In this document: one piece after another, positions 1 to 7,663 of the stretch | Position numbering within the stretch: the first letter of the stretch is position 1 | How the letters are laid out: each line of letters starts with the position of its first letter | NCBI GenBank assembly: GCA_035293845.1 | Contig: DATGMB010000032.1 | Coordinates: 1-18,375, forward strand | Source of the DNA: DATGMB01 sp035293845 | GTDB lineage: Bacteria > Acidobacteriota > Terriglobia > Bryobacterales > Bryobacteraceae | Length of the DNA: 18,375 nucleotides | Direction of reading: 5' to 3' | The notes under the pieces: generated by a model | The model's database searches: none | Told to the model about the DNA's origin: nothing | What the model saw: only the letters and a program-made list of their open reading frames with translations | Made by a program: the position numbers and the translations under genes

Positions 1-55
1 CACGCGCCGTAGCTCTAAAGAGCCATCATCCACCGACCCCGCGGTGTCATCCAAA

Positions 56-131
56 TTGACAGGCCTTCGGCATATCATAGTGCTATAAAGCCTTCGACCC
101 GGCGCGCCTGTTTCCAGCCGGAAGTGCACCC
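56..131 (+). promoter_or_regulatory. Upstream region of the efflux operon with possible promoter
   Basis: A perfect TTGACA at 56-61 could be a -35 box, but no good -10 lies at the usual 16-18 base spacing. The nearest AT-rich hexamers are TATCAT at 73-78 (11-base spacer) and TATAAA at 84-89 (22-base spacer). The promoter is therefore only a suggestion. The ribosome binding site GGAAG at 120-124, seven bases before the ATG at 132, is clear and supports that start. Bases 1-55 contain no recognisable gene end. Confidence 0.3.
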
Positions 132-3100
132 ATGTGGATCGTAAGATTAGCCCTTAGGCGTCCGTATACCTTCGTCGTCATGGCCCTGCTCATCGCCATT
201 CTCGGTGTGAGCGCCATCGTCACGATGCCGGTGGACATCTTCCCGTATATCGATATCCCGGTCGTCAGCATCGTCTGGAACTATTCCGGCCTCTCCGCCG
301 AGGAAATGGAAAAGCGCATGGTGACCATTTTCGAGCGCGCCATGACCACCACCGTCAACGATATCGAGCACATCGAATCGCAATCCTACAGCGGCGTTTC
401 CGTCACCCGCGTGTACTTCCAGCCGAACGCGAAAATCGAAGTGGCGCTCTCGCAGGTGACCGCCATCGCGCAGACGCTGCTCAAAATCTTCCCGCCCGGC
501 ACCACGCCGCCCAGCATCATCAAGTACGACGCGTCGAGCGTCCCCATCCTGCAGCTCGGCCTGGAAAGCTCCGCCATGAGCGAGCAGGAGCTGTTCGATA
601 TGGGGCAGAACTTCATCCGCACCCAGCTTGCGACCATCCAGGGCGCAGCCGTGCCGCTGCCCTACGGCGGCAAGTTCCGCGCCGTGATGGTCGACCTCAA
701 CCCCAGCCAGCTCTTCGCCAAGGGACTCGCGCCGGCCGATGTTTCGACCGCGCTCGGCAACCAGAACCTCATCCTGCCGGCCGGCGATATGAAGATCGCC
801 GATAAGGATTACACCGTCCAGATCAACAGCAGCCCGCGCATCCTCGACCAGATGAACGCGCTGCCCGTGAAGGTCGTCAACGGCGCCACGGTCTACCTGC
901 GCGATGTGGCGCAGGTGCACGACGGCTTCAACGTGCAGACCAGCATCGTGCGCACCAACGGCACGCGCGGCGCGCTGCTCACCATCCTGCGCAGCGGCCA
1001 GGCCTCCACGCTGGCGGTGGTCAACCGCGTGAAAGCCGCGCTGCCCAAGATCCTGGCCGGCCTGCCGCCCTCGCTGCACGTGCGGCAGCTCTTCGACCAA
1101 TCCCTGTTCGTGCGCGCGGCCATCGCGGGCGTGGTGCGCGAGGCCGTGATGGCCGCGTTCCTCACCGGCCTGATGATCCTGATGTTCCTCGGAAGCTGGC
1201 GCAGCACGGTGATCGTCTGCATCTCGATCCCGCTTTCCATCCTGGTATCGCTGATTGTCCTCAGCCTGATGGGCCAGACGATCAACGTGATGACGCTCGG
1301 CGGCTTGGCGCTGGCGGTCGGCATCCTGGTCGACGATGCCACCGTCGAAATCGAGAACACGCACCGCAATATGGCGATGAAGAAGCCGCTGGTGCGCGCG
1401 GTGCTCGATGGCGCGCAGCAGATCGCGGCTCCGGCGTTCGTTTCGACGCTTTCGATCTGCATCGTCTTCGTCCCGGTGCTGCTGCTGACCGGCGCGGCCA
1501 AGTACCTGTTCACGCCGCTCGCCATGGCCGTGGTGTTCGCGATGATGGCGTCCTACCTGCTCTCCCGGACCCTCATCCCCACCATGGTGCACTACATGCT
1601 CAAGCCGGAAGTGGCGCTCTACGCGGCCGGCGAGCATGGCGAAACTGCCGGCGGCAAGGGCTTCATCTGGCGCGTCCACTACCTCTTTAACCGGCGCTTC
1701 GAGCTGATGCGCTCCTCTTATACCTCACTGCTGCACTGGTGCCTGGACCACCGCGCGCCGGTGCTCGCCGGCTTCGGGGTTTTCATCTTCGCCTCGATGT
1801 TCCTCGCGGTATTCATCGGGCGCGATTTCTTCCCGACCGTCGATAGCGGCCAGATGCGCCTGCACGCGCGCGCTCCCGCGGGCACCCGCCTCGAAGAGAC
1901 CGAGCTGCGCTTCGCCGCGATCGAGGACGCCATCCGCGAAGTCATCCCACCGCGCGAAATCGATACCGTCATCGACAATATCGGCATTCCCAACGGCGGC
2001 TTCAACCTGGCGTTCGGCGATAGCCCGACCATCGGCACCGGCGACGGCGACATCCTCATCTCGCTCAAGGAAGGCGAGCACGGCGGCACAGCGGACTACA
2101 TCCAGCGCCTGCGCAAGCGCCTGCACGAGCGCTTCCCGGACATGACGTTCTTCTTCGAGGCGGCCAACATCACCAACCAGATCCTCAATTTCGGACTGCC
2201 CGCGCCGATCGACGTGCAGGTGGTGGGCCGCAACGCCGCCGCCAATTACCAGATCGCGCAGCAGCTCGAGCGCGAAATCGCGCGCATTCCCGGAGCGGCC
2301 GACGTGCACATCCACCAGGTGGTCGACTGGCCGCAGATCGATGTCGATGTGGACCGCGCCAAGGCCGGCCAGGTCGGCCTCACCCAGCGCGACGTGAGCA
2401 ACAGCCTGTTGATCTCGCTCAGCGGCAGCGGCCAGATCGCGCCGACGCAGTGGCTCGATTTCCGCACCGGCGTCAGCTACTTCGTCACCGTACAGACGCC
2501 GCAGTACCGGCTGGATTCCATGAGCGCGCTGCTGCACACGCCGATCGCGGCGCCGTTCACGGCCGTCAACACCACGACGCCCACTTCGCTCGCCGGCGTC
2601 GCCAATGCCGGCGAATCCTCGACCGGCGCCGGCCCCAGCCAGAACTCGATCGCCTACGGCAATCCTGGCGCGGCCGCCGCCGGGCCGCAACTGCTCGCCA
2701 ATCTCGCCAGCGTGCGGCGCGACGTGGCGCCCGAGATCATCAACCACTACAACGTGCAGCCGGTCTACGACATCTACGCCAACCTGGACCGGCGCGATCT
2801 CGGCGGCGTCGGCGGCGAAGTCGAGAAGATCGTCGGCCGCATGTCGAAGAATCTGCCGCGCGGCACCACGCTCGATGTGCGCGGGCAGGTGCGTACCATG
2901 CAGAGTTCGTTCTACCGGCTGGGACTCGGCATGGCGTTCGCGGTCGTCCTGGTCTATCTCCTCATGGCCGTGAATTTCCAGTCCTGGCTCGATCCGTTCA
3001 TCATTCTGATGGCGCTGCCGGGCGCGATGGCGGGCATCGTCTGGATGCTCTTCCTGACGCAGACCACGTTCAGCGTGCCGTCTCTGATGGGCGCGATCAT

Positions 3101-3479
3101 GTGCATCGGTGTCGCCACGGCGAACAGCATCCTCATGGTCGTATTCGCCAACGATCAGCGCGCCGAAGGCATGGACGCGCGCTCGGCCGCGCTCGCGGCC
3201 GGCCACACCCGCATCCGCCCGGTGTTGATGACGGCCAGCGCGATGATCATCGGCATGCTGCCGATGGCGCTCGGCATGGGCGAGGGCGGCGAGCAGAACG
3301 CGCCGCTCGGCCGCGCGGTGATCGGCGGCCTGCTGCTCGCCACCGTGACGACGCTGTTCGTGGTGCCGCTGGTCTATAGCCTCCTGCGCACCAAACCGCC
3401 GGTCGATCACGAGCGCAGAATTATCGAGGAAGAACACGAGTACTTGCGCGAAGAGATGCTACGCGAGGACCTGCCATGA
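132..3479 (+). CDS. RND-type efflux transporter, inner-membrane permease
   Basis: Proton-driven inner-membrane pump subunit of a tripartite efflux system, 1115 aa, slightly longer than AcrB-type permeases. The N-terminal membrane helix (residues 14-31) is followed by a periplasmic porter domain. A block of helices from about 335 to 500 contains GILVDDATVEIEN, with Asp401 and Asp402 matching the AcrB TM4 aspartate pair. The second porter half leads into the C-terminal helices (about 935-1090). The AcrB TM10 lysine is absent: the equivalent segment reads GVATANSIL with Ala997 at the expected position. RIRPVLMT after it matches the AcrB TM11 region. A Thr/Ser/Gly/Ala-rich stretch of roughly 50 residues (about 805-855) interrupts the second porter half. 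The start is supported by GGAAG seven bases upstream, and the stop overlaps the next start as ATGA. Substrate cannot be told; the subfamily (drug or metal) is uncertain, and HAE-like is more likely than CusA-like. Confidence 0.93.
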   Translation: MWIVRLALRRPYTFVVMALLIAILGVSAIVTMPVDIFPYIDIPVVSIVWNYSGLSAEEMEKRMVTIFERAMTTTVNDIEHIESQSYSGVSVTRVYFQPNAKIEVALSQVTAIAQTLLKIFPPGTTPPSIIKYDASSVPILQLGLESSAMSEQELFDMGQNFIRTQLATIQGAAVPLPYGGKFRAVMVDLNPSQLFAKGLAPADVSTALGNQNLILPAGDMKIADKDYTVQINSSPRILDQMNALPVKVVNGATVYLRDVAQVHDGFNVQTSIVRTNGTRGALLTILRSGQASTLAVVNRVKAALPKILAGLPPSLHVRQLFDQSLFVRAAIAGVVREAVMAAFLTGLMILMFLGSWRSTVIVCISIPLSILVSLIVLSLMGQTINVMTLGGLALAVGILVDDATVEIENTHRNMAMKKPLVRAVLDGAQQIAAPAFVSTLSICIVFVPVLLLTGAAKYLFTPLAMAVVFAMMASYLLSRTLIPTMVHYMLKPEVALYAAGEHGETAGGKGFIWRVHYLFNRRFELMRSSYTSLLHWCLDHRAPVLAGFGVFIFASMFLAVFIGRDFFPTVDSGQMRLHARAPAGTRLEETELRFAAIEDAIREVIPPREIDTVIDNIGIPNGGFNLAFGDSPTIGTGDGDILISLKEGEHGGTADYIQRLRKRLHERFPDMTFFFEAANITNQILNFGLPAPIDVQVVGRNAAANYQIAQQLEREIARIPGAADVHIHQVVDWPQIDVDVDRAKAGQVGLTQRDVSNSLLISLSGSGQIAPTQWLDFRTGVSYFVTVQTPQYRLDSMSALLHTPIAAPFTAVNTTTPTSLAGVANAGESSTGAGPSQNSIAYGNPGAAAAGPQLLANLASVRRDVAPEIINHYNVQPVYDIYANLDRRDLGGVGGEVEKIVGRMSKNLPRGTTLDVRGQVRTMQSSFYRLGLGMAFAVVLVYLLMAVNFQSWLDPFIILMALPGAMAGIVWMLFLTQTTFSVPSLMGAIMCIGVATANSILMVVFANDQRAEGMDARSAALAAGHTRIRPVLMTASAMIIGMLPMALGMGEGGEQNAPLGRAVIGGLLLATVTTLFVVPLVYSLLRTKPPVDHERRIIEEEHEYLREEMLREDLP

Positions 3480-4837
3480 CCCCCATGAACCGCCAGGAAG
3501 CCCAGACCGAAGAACAATTGCGCGCGGAAATCGAATCGCTCAAACGCCAGCTCGCCGCCGCCGGGGCCGGAGCTTCGCACGGATCCGGCCACGGCGCCGA
3601 TGCCGCGCCGCGCGGCCCCTCCGCCGGCACGCTGTTGACCGTGCTGCTGCTCGTTGCCGCGCTGGCTCTGGCCGGCTATTTCCTCGGCTATTTGCCGCGC
3701 CAGCGCCGCGAGCAGGTGCTGGCCGCCGAATCGCGCGCCGATCAGCAGAGCCTGCCGGTGGTGAACGTGCAGCTCGTGGAGCGCTCCGCGGCCTCGAGCA
3801 GCCTGGTGCTGCCGGGCAACATCCAGGCGGTCACGGAAGCGCCGGTGCTGGCGCGCGCCACGGGCTACATCCGCAAGCGCTATGCGGATATCGGGGACCG
3901 CGTCGCCGCCGGCCAGGTGCTGGCGGAAATCGAAGCACCAGAGCTCGCTCAGCAGATCAAGCAGGCGCAGGCGGCCATCGACCAGGCGAACAGCAGCGTG
4001 CAACAGGCCGAGGCCGCGCTCCAGCAGGGCCGCGCCAACGCCAACCTCGCGCGCGTCACCTCCGAGCGCTGGACCCGGCTGCTCGCCAAAGGCGCCGTTT
4101 CGCACCAGGAGGCCGACAATTACCAGGCGCAGTACGAAGCCCAGCAGGCCAACGTCCAGGCGCTCGAAAAGGCCGTTGCCGCCGCGCGCAGCAACGCCGC
4201 CGCGGCGCAGGCGAATCTCGACCGCCTCCACGATCTGTTCGGCTACCTCACGGTGCGGGCGCCGTTCGCGGGCGTCATTACCGTGCGCAACATCGATAAC
4301 GGCGCGCTGGTGAACGAGGGCAGCACGCTCCTCTACCGCATCGCGCAGACCGGCCGACTCCGCACGTATCTCAACGTGCCGCAGGCGGACGCCGAGTCGG
4401 TGCGCGTGGGCCAGCGCGCCACGCTCGAAATTCCCGACCTGCCCGGCCGCAAATTCGAGGGCACGGTGACCCGCACCGCCAACGCGCTCGACCCGGCCAG
4501 CCGCACGCTGCTCGTCGAAGTCGAAGTGCCGAATCCCGCAGGCACGCTGCTGCCCGGCATGTACGCTCAGGTGGATCTCGCGGTGCCGCGGCAGAATCCG
4601 CCGCCGGTGATTCCCGCCGATACCCTGGTGGTCCGCAGCGACGGGCCGCAGGTGGCGGTCATCGGCGAAGATGGCGCGGTACACTACACGCACGTGCAGT
4701 TGGGCCGCGACTTGGGCGAGTATCTCGAAGCGCTCAGCGGTGTCGAGCCCGGCCAGCGCCTGGCCGTGAATCCGGGCGATAGCGTGCGCGAGGGTGCTAG
4801 AGTGAAACCCGTGATGGCTCCAGGGAAGAAGAAATGA
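3476..4837 (+). CDS. RND efflux periplasmic adaptor (membrane fusion protein)
   Basis: Periplasmic adaptor linking the pump to the outer-membrane channel, 453 aa. Residues about 8-29 form a short predicted coil in the cytoplasm. A single membrane anchor spans about 51-72, so this is an anchored rather than lipidated adaptor. The lipoyl-like half with GYIRKRYADIGDRVAAGQVLAEIEAP lies around 130-155 in separate recognisable pieces: a GYI opening, a G-D-V turn and an EIEAPEL exit. A Gln/Ala-rich alpha hairpin follows (about 155-245). The second lipoyl half reads LTVRAPFAGVI, followed by beta-barrel segments with VGQRATLEIP and LLPGMYAQVDL. The ATG overlaps the permease stop (ATGA), with GAGGA at 3465-3469 six bases upstream. 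An in-frame ATG nine bases later is a possible alternative start. Gene order permease-adaptor-channel differs from the adaptor-first order of acrAB. Confidence 0.93.
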   Translation: MTPMNRQEAQTEEQLRAEIESLKRQLAAAGAGASHGSGHGADAAPRGPSAGTLLTVLLLVAALALAGYFLGYLPRQRREQVLAAESRADQQSLPVVNVQLVERSAASSSLVLPGNIQAVTEAPVLARATGYIRKRYADIGDRVAAGQVLAEIEAPELAQQIKQAQAAIDQANSSVQQAEAALQQGRANANLARVTSERWTRLLAKGAVSHQEADNYQAQYEAQQANVQALEKAVAAARSNAAAAQANLDRLHDLFGYLTVRAPFAGVITVRNIDNGALVNEGSTLLYRIAQTGRLRTYLNVPQADAESVRVGQRATLEIPDLPGRKFEGTVTRTANALDPASRTLLVEVEVPNPAGTLLPGMYAQVDLAVPRQNPPPVIPADTLVVRSDGPQVAVIGEDGAVHYTHVQLGRDLGEYLEALSGVEPGQRLAVNPGDSVREGARVKPVMAPGKKK

Positions 4838-6723
4838 TCTCCGCGAATTTGCTCCCGCCGCCGATGAACGCCGAGGAACGCAGATGGAACCGTGGTTTTT
4901 ATCGGCGTTTATCGGCGTTGATCTGCGGCTTGCTGATTGCCGGCCCCGCCTTTCCCCAGCCGCCCCAGGTCAACTTGCAGAACTCGCAGCGCGTGCAGGA
5001 TCTGATGCGCGCGGGGAACCTGTATCTCTCGCTGCAGGATGCGCTGGCGCTGGCGATCGAGAATAATCTCGATATCGAGCTCGAACGCTACCAGTTCCCG
5101 GTGGCCGGCGCGGAGCTGCTGCGCGCCAAGGGCGGCGGCACGGTGCGCGGCCTGAATTACACGCTGGCGGAAGCGCCGCTCGGCGTCGGCGGGCCGCTCA
5201 GCCCGCTGGTCACCAACGCGGCCAGCGCGGGCAGCGCGGTCTCCGGCGCCTCGGTCGCGACCAATGCCAGCGAGCTCGGCGTGCTTGGCGAGCCGCAGGA
5301 CAACCTATCCGTACAGGGCACCGTGCCGCAGTCGAACGGCACGCCCGTGCCGGTCTTCGATCCTTCGCTCATCGGCCAGTTGACCTGGACCCACACCTCG
5401 GCGCCGCAGCCCAGCTCCTTCGCCTACGGCACGCCGAATCTGGTGACCAGCGGTCTCATCGCCAATGCCGGCGTGAGCCAGGGCTTCGCCAGCGGCGCCA
5501 CCGTGGGGCTCAATTTCGATAACAGCCACCAGAACCTGAACTCGCTCAACGCGGCGCTCAATCCGTACACCGGATCGAGCCTCGGCCTCACGTTCACGCA
5601 GCCGCTGCTGCGCGGCTTCGGCGCCTCCCTCAACCGCCGCTTCATCCGCATCGCCGGCAACGAGCAGCGCATCGGCAGCCTGCTCTTCCAGCAGCAGCTC
5701 ATCTCGACCGTGTACGGCGTGGTGCGGCTCTACACCGATTTCGTCGCGCTCGTGCAGGATGAGCAGGTGAAACAGGAGACGCTGAACGCGGCGGAAAAGC
5801 TGCTTGCCGATACCAAAGCCCAGGTCGAGGAAGGCACGCTCGCGCAGGTCGAGCTGACGCGCGCCAACGCGCAGGTCTTTTCCGCGCGCCAGGACGTGAT
5901 CAACGCCCGAGGCCTGCGCGAAGAGCAGGAAGCCATTCTCAAGAACGTGCTGACGCGGCGCGGCAACGAGGACCCGCTGGTCGCGGCGGCGCGCATCATC
6001 CCCACGGACACCCTCAGCATCCCCGAGAAGGACGAGGTGCGCCCCATGCAGGACCTGATCGGTGAGGCGCTTGCGAACCGTCCCGACCTGGGCCAGGCGC
6101 AGCTCCAGATCGCCAACGCGCAGATCGGCCTCGAAGGAGCGCGCAATCTGACCAGGCCGGAGGTCGATCTGGTCGGCATCCTGCAGAATAACGGCCTGGC
6201 CGGAGCGGCCTCGGGCTTCGCGGCCAATCCCTACCCCGGCAACATCGGCGGCTACGGCACGGCGCTCGACCAGATCTTCACCCGCAAATACCCGACGTAC
6301 GGCGTGGGCGTCCAGGTGACGCTGCCGATCCACAACCGCATCGCCGAAGCGGACCTCGCGCGCGACGAGCTGAACGTGAAGCAGTCGCAGGTCCGGCTGC
6401 GGCAGTTGCAGAACCAGGCGCGGCTGGAGGTCGAGGACGCGCTGATCGCCATGCGCCGCGCCCGCGCGTCGTACGAGGCCGCCGAGCAGGCGCGCAAGCT
6501 GCAGCAGGAATCGCTCGAAGCGGAGCAGGCGAAGTTCGAGGTCGGCGCGTCGACGGCGTTCTTCGTGATCCAGTACGAGAGCCTGCTGGCGCAGGCGAAA
6601 TCGACCGAGGTGGCGGCGCTGAGCTCCTACGTGAAGGCGAGGGCGGCGTTGCAGCGCGCCATGGGGACGATTCTGGACGATAACCACATCTCGCTCGATG
6701 CGGCGATCAAGGGCCGGATGTAG
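4834..6723 (+). CDS. TolC-family outer-membrane efflux channel
   Basis: Outer-membrane factor that completes the pump, 629 aa, longer than E. coli TolC. A signal peptide is visible: basic residues at 16-25, a hydrophobic run at about 26-39 (LSALICGLLIAGPAF) and a likely cleavage near 42. The first OEP-like segment has LSLQDALALAIENNLDIELERY. An Ala/Gly/Ser-rich stretch of about 90 residues follows (about 100-195). QPLLRGFG and the long helical segments (about 280-370) are typical of this family. The second repeat has ALANRPDLGQAQLQIANAQ, followed by a second helical pair ending near 610. The ATG overlaps the adaptor stop as ATGA and has GGGAAG upstream at 4824-4829; a second in-frame ATG at 4864 is possible. 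The region encoding residues 9-31 coincides with a palindromic repeat (4858-4928), so the signal peptide start appears to derive from a repeat. Confidence 0.92.
   Translation: MISANLLPPPMNAEERRWNRGFYRRLSALICGLLIAGPAFPQPPQVNLQNSQRVQDLMRAGNLYLSLQDALALAIENNLDIELERYQFPVAGAELLRAKGGGTVRGLNYTLAEAPLGVGGPLSPLVTNAASAGSAVSGASVATNASELGVLGEPQDNLSVQGTVPQSNGTPVPVFDPSLIGQLTWTHTSAPQPSSFAYGTPNLVTSGLIANAGVSQGFASGATVGLNFDNSHQNLNSLNAALNPYTGSSLGLTFTQPLLRGFGASLNRRFIRIAGNEQRIGSLLFQQQLISTVYGVVRLYTDFVALVQDEQVKQETLNAAEKLLADTKAQVEEGTLAQVELTRANAQVFSARQDVINARGLREEQEAILKNVLTRRGNEDPLVAAARIIPTDTLSIPEKDEVRPMQDLIGEALANRPDLGQAQLQIANAQIGLEGARNLTRPEVDLVGILQNNGLAGAASGFAANPYPGNIGGYGTALDQIFTRKYPTYGVGVQVTLPIHNRIAEADLARDELNVKQSQVRLRQLQNQARLEVEDALIAMRRARASYEAAEQARKLQQESLEAEQAKFEVGASTAFFVIQYESLLAQAKSTEVAALSSYVKARAALQRAMGTILDDNHISLDAAIKGRM
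4858..4928. repeat. Palindromic GCAGATGAACGC-type repeat inside the channel gene
   Basis: Left arm 4858-4885 and right arm 4901-4928 are inverted copies: 23 of 28 positions pair, around a 15-base centre containing GGTTTTT. Each arm is built from short tandem units such as GATGAACGCC, GAGGAACGC, ATCGGCGTTT and ATCGGCGTTG. From general knowledge, this unit type recurs in intergenic regions of many soil bacterial genomes; I cannot count copies here. It lies wholly inside the reading frame and keeps it open. Confidence 0.75.
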
Positions 6724-6836
6724 CGCGGGGCTTCACGCCAATCGAAACTTTCCATTTCCCCTGCCTTCAGTGCGTTACGAGGAACGCTCGGGGCGAGCCG
6801 CCAGCGCGCGTGATATCGTACGATTGCGGTGGGCGA

Positions 6837-6890
6837 ATGCCGCCGCAGCCAACGGAAAACCGCGCGCCAACAGGCGGTTTTTCGCGCTAA
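6837..6890 (+). other. Possible 17-codon leader ORF
   Basis: ATG at 6837, TAA at 6888-6890, encoding MPPQPTENRAPTGGFSR. GGTGGG at 6828-6833 is a weak, close-set ribosome binding site. The ORF spans the first hairpin of the leader and stops 23 bases before the second hairpin, the position expected of an attenuator leader peptide. Its three early prolines could slow ribosomes. Any short ORF can arise by chance in this GC content, so this is speculative. Confidence 0.2.
6856..6881 (+). terminator. Hairpin with T-run after the efflux operon
   Basis: AAAACCGC (6856-6863) pairs with GCGGTTTT (6874-6881) around a 10-base loop, and the T-run continues to 6882. It lies 132 bases after the channel stop codon, so it could end the efflux operon transcript on either strand orientation. 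Its 3' arm can also pair with the next hairpin, which makes it a candidate part of an attenuator. Confidence 0.5.
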
Positions 6891-6913
6891 GTTACTGATT
6901 TCACACAATCGAG

Positions 6914-6943
6914 GCCGCCTGTTACAGGCGGCTTTTCGTTTTT
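6914..6943 (+). terminator. Intrinsic terminator directly before the ribosome binding site of the next gene
   Basis: GCCGCCTG (6914-6921), loop TTA, CAGGCGGC (6925-6932): a perfect 8-bp GC stem followed by TTTTCGTTTTT to 6943. The T-run abuts AGGAG (6944-6948) and the ATG at 6953, so transcripts of the downstream gene that start upstream must read through it. No promoter can fit between terminator and gene. This placement is typical of attenuation rather than of simple operon ending. Confidence 0.7.
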
Positions 6944-6952
6944 AGGAGACAT

Positions 6953-7588
6953 ATGCAGGAAATCACGAAAGCGAATCCGCTCGATCCGCAGGACGTCGGG
7001 CTGGGCGCGTGGATCGGCCGCCGGCAGGCCTATTCGCTCGTCGCGGGCACTTGCTCCGCGGCAGACGCGAGGTGCCTGAGCGAGCTTCGCGAGACCAAGG
7101 CGTACAAGCGCACCGGGCTCTCATGGGAGGGATTCTGTAAGCAGCACATCGGCATGCACCGATCCAACGTCGATCAGATCATCCGCCAATACCGCGAATT
7201 CGGCCCGGCGTACTTCACGCTGCACCAGATTACGGGCATTTCGGCCGAGGAATACCGCGCGATCCGCGGCGCCATCGAGGACGGCTCGCTGCGCCACGCT
7301 GGCGATGCCATCCCCATTGCGGCCGAACACGCGCCCCGGCTGCTCGAGGCCGTGCGCGAACTGCGCGCGCCGTTGCCGGCCAAAGCCCGGGCCGCCACCG
7401 CCACGGAGCCGCCTTCGCCCTGCGGGGTAGCCGTAAAGGCGCTGCAGGAAGCCGAAGCAGCCATCGGCGGACTGGAATCCGATCGCCTCAGCGATGACGA
7501 TTACCGCCGGCTGTGCGCCCTTGCCACCCGCCTCGCGTTCCAGATGAAGCGGATCTCGATCCATTTGGTGCCCGTCGTCGCGCGATAG
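6953..7588 (+). CDS. Conserved-looking hypothetical protein with HTH-like segment
   Basis: 211 aa, function not recognised. The start is well supported by AGGAG five bases upstream (6944-6948). Residues about 18-45 are helical with a Cys pair (C34, C41) and a charged stretch (LSELRETKAYKR). Residues about 55-85 read WEGFCKQHIGMHRSNVDQIIRQ, with a helix, a short turn and a second helix that look like a DNA-binding helix-turn-helix. The middle is Pro/Ala-rich (about 135-160), and the C-terminus is a predicted helical pair (about 160-205). No signal peptide or membrane helix is visible, so it is probably cytoplasmic. It stands alone between a terminator-like leader and a convergent gene. It could be a small regulator or a remnant of a mobile-element accessory gene; I cannot decide. 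The immediate upstream leader suggests regulation by transcript read-through. Confidence 0.75.
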   Translation: MQEITKANPLDPQDVGLGAWIGRRQAYSLVAGTCSAADARCLSELRETKAYKRTGLSWEGFCKQHIGMHRSNVDQIIRQYREFGPAYFTLHQITGISAEEYRAIRGAIEDGSLRHAGDAIPIAAEHAPRLLEAVRELRAPLPAKARAATATEPPSPCGVAVKALQEAEAAIGGLESDRLSDDDYRRLCALATRLAFQMKRISIHLVPVVAR

Positions 7589-7600
7589 CCGGGACCCTCG

Positions 7601-7639
7601 GGGATGCGGGAGCGCGGTTCCGCAACTGCTCCCGATCCC
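7601..7639. terminator. GC-rich hairpin between convergent genes
   Basis: GGGAT (7601-7605) and CGGGAGC (7607-7613) pair with GCTCCCG (7628-7634) and ATCCC (7635-7639): 12 bp with one bulged base. An inner GCG/CGC stem closes a GTTC loop. It sits in the 75-base gap between converging genes, a natural place for a shared terminator, but there is no T-run on either strand. It may instead act as a transcript-end structure. Confidence 0.4.
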
Positions 7640-7663
7640 GCCGGTGAGGCTGGCGGGCCTCGC

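Noticed and set aside
56..89. Classical sigma-70 promoter from TTGACA to TATAAA
   Set aside because: The spacer is 22 bases, too long for a standard promoter; kept only as a low-confidence upstream region.
147..1679. Long minus-strand open frame opposite the RND permease (and a second at 1725-3437)
   Set aside because: Both translations are His/Arg/Asp/Ala-rich without domain motifs and arise from GC-rich third-position bias of the real gene on the other strand.
6698..6898. 66-codon open frame overlapping the end of the channel gene
   Set aside because: It overlaps the channel stop, lacks a ribosome binding site and has Arg/Ala-rich non-coding composition; only the shorter leader ORF at 6837 is kept as a possibility.
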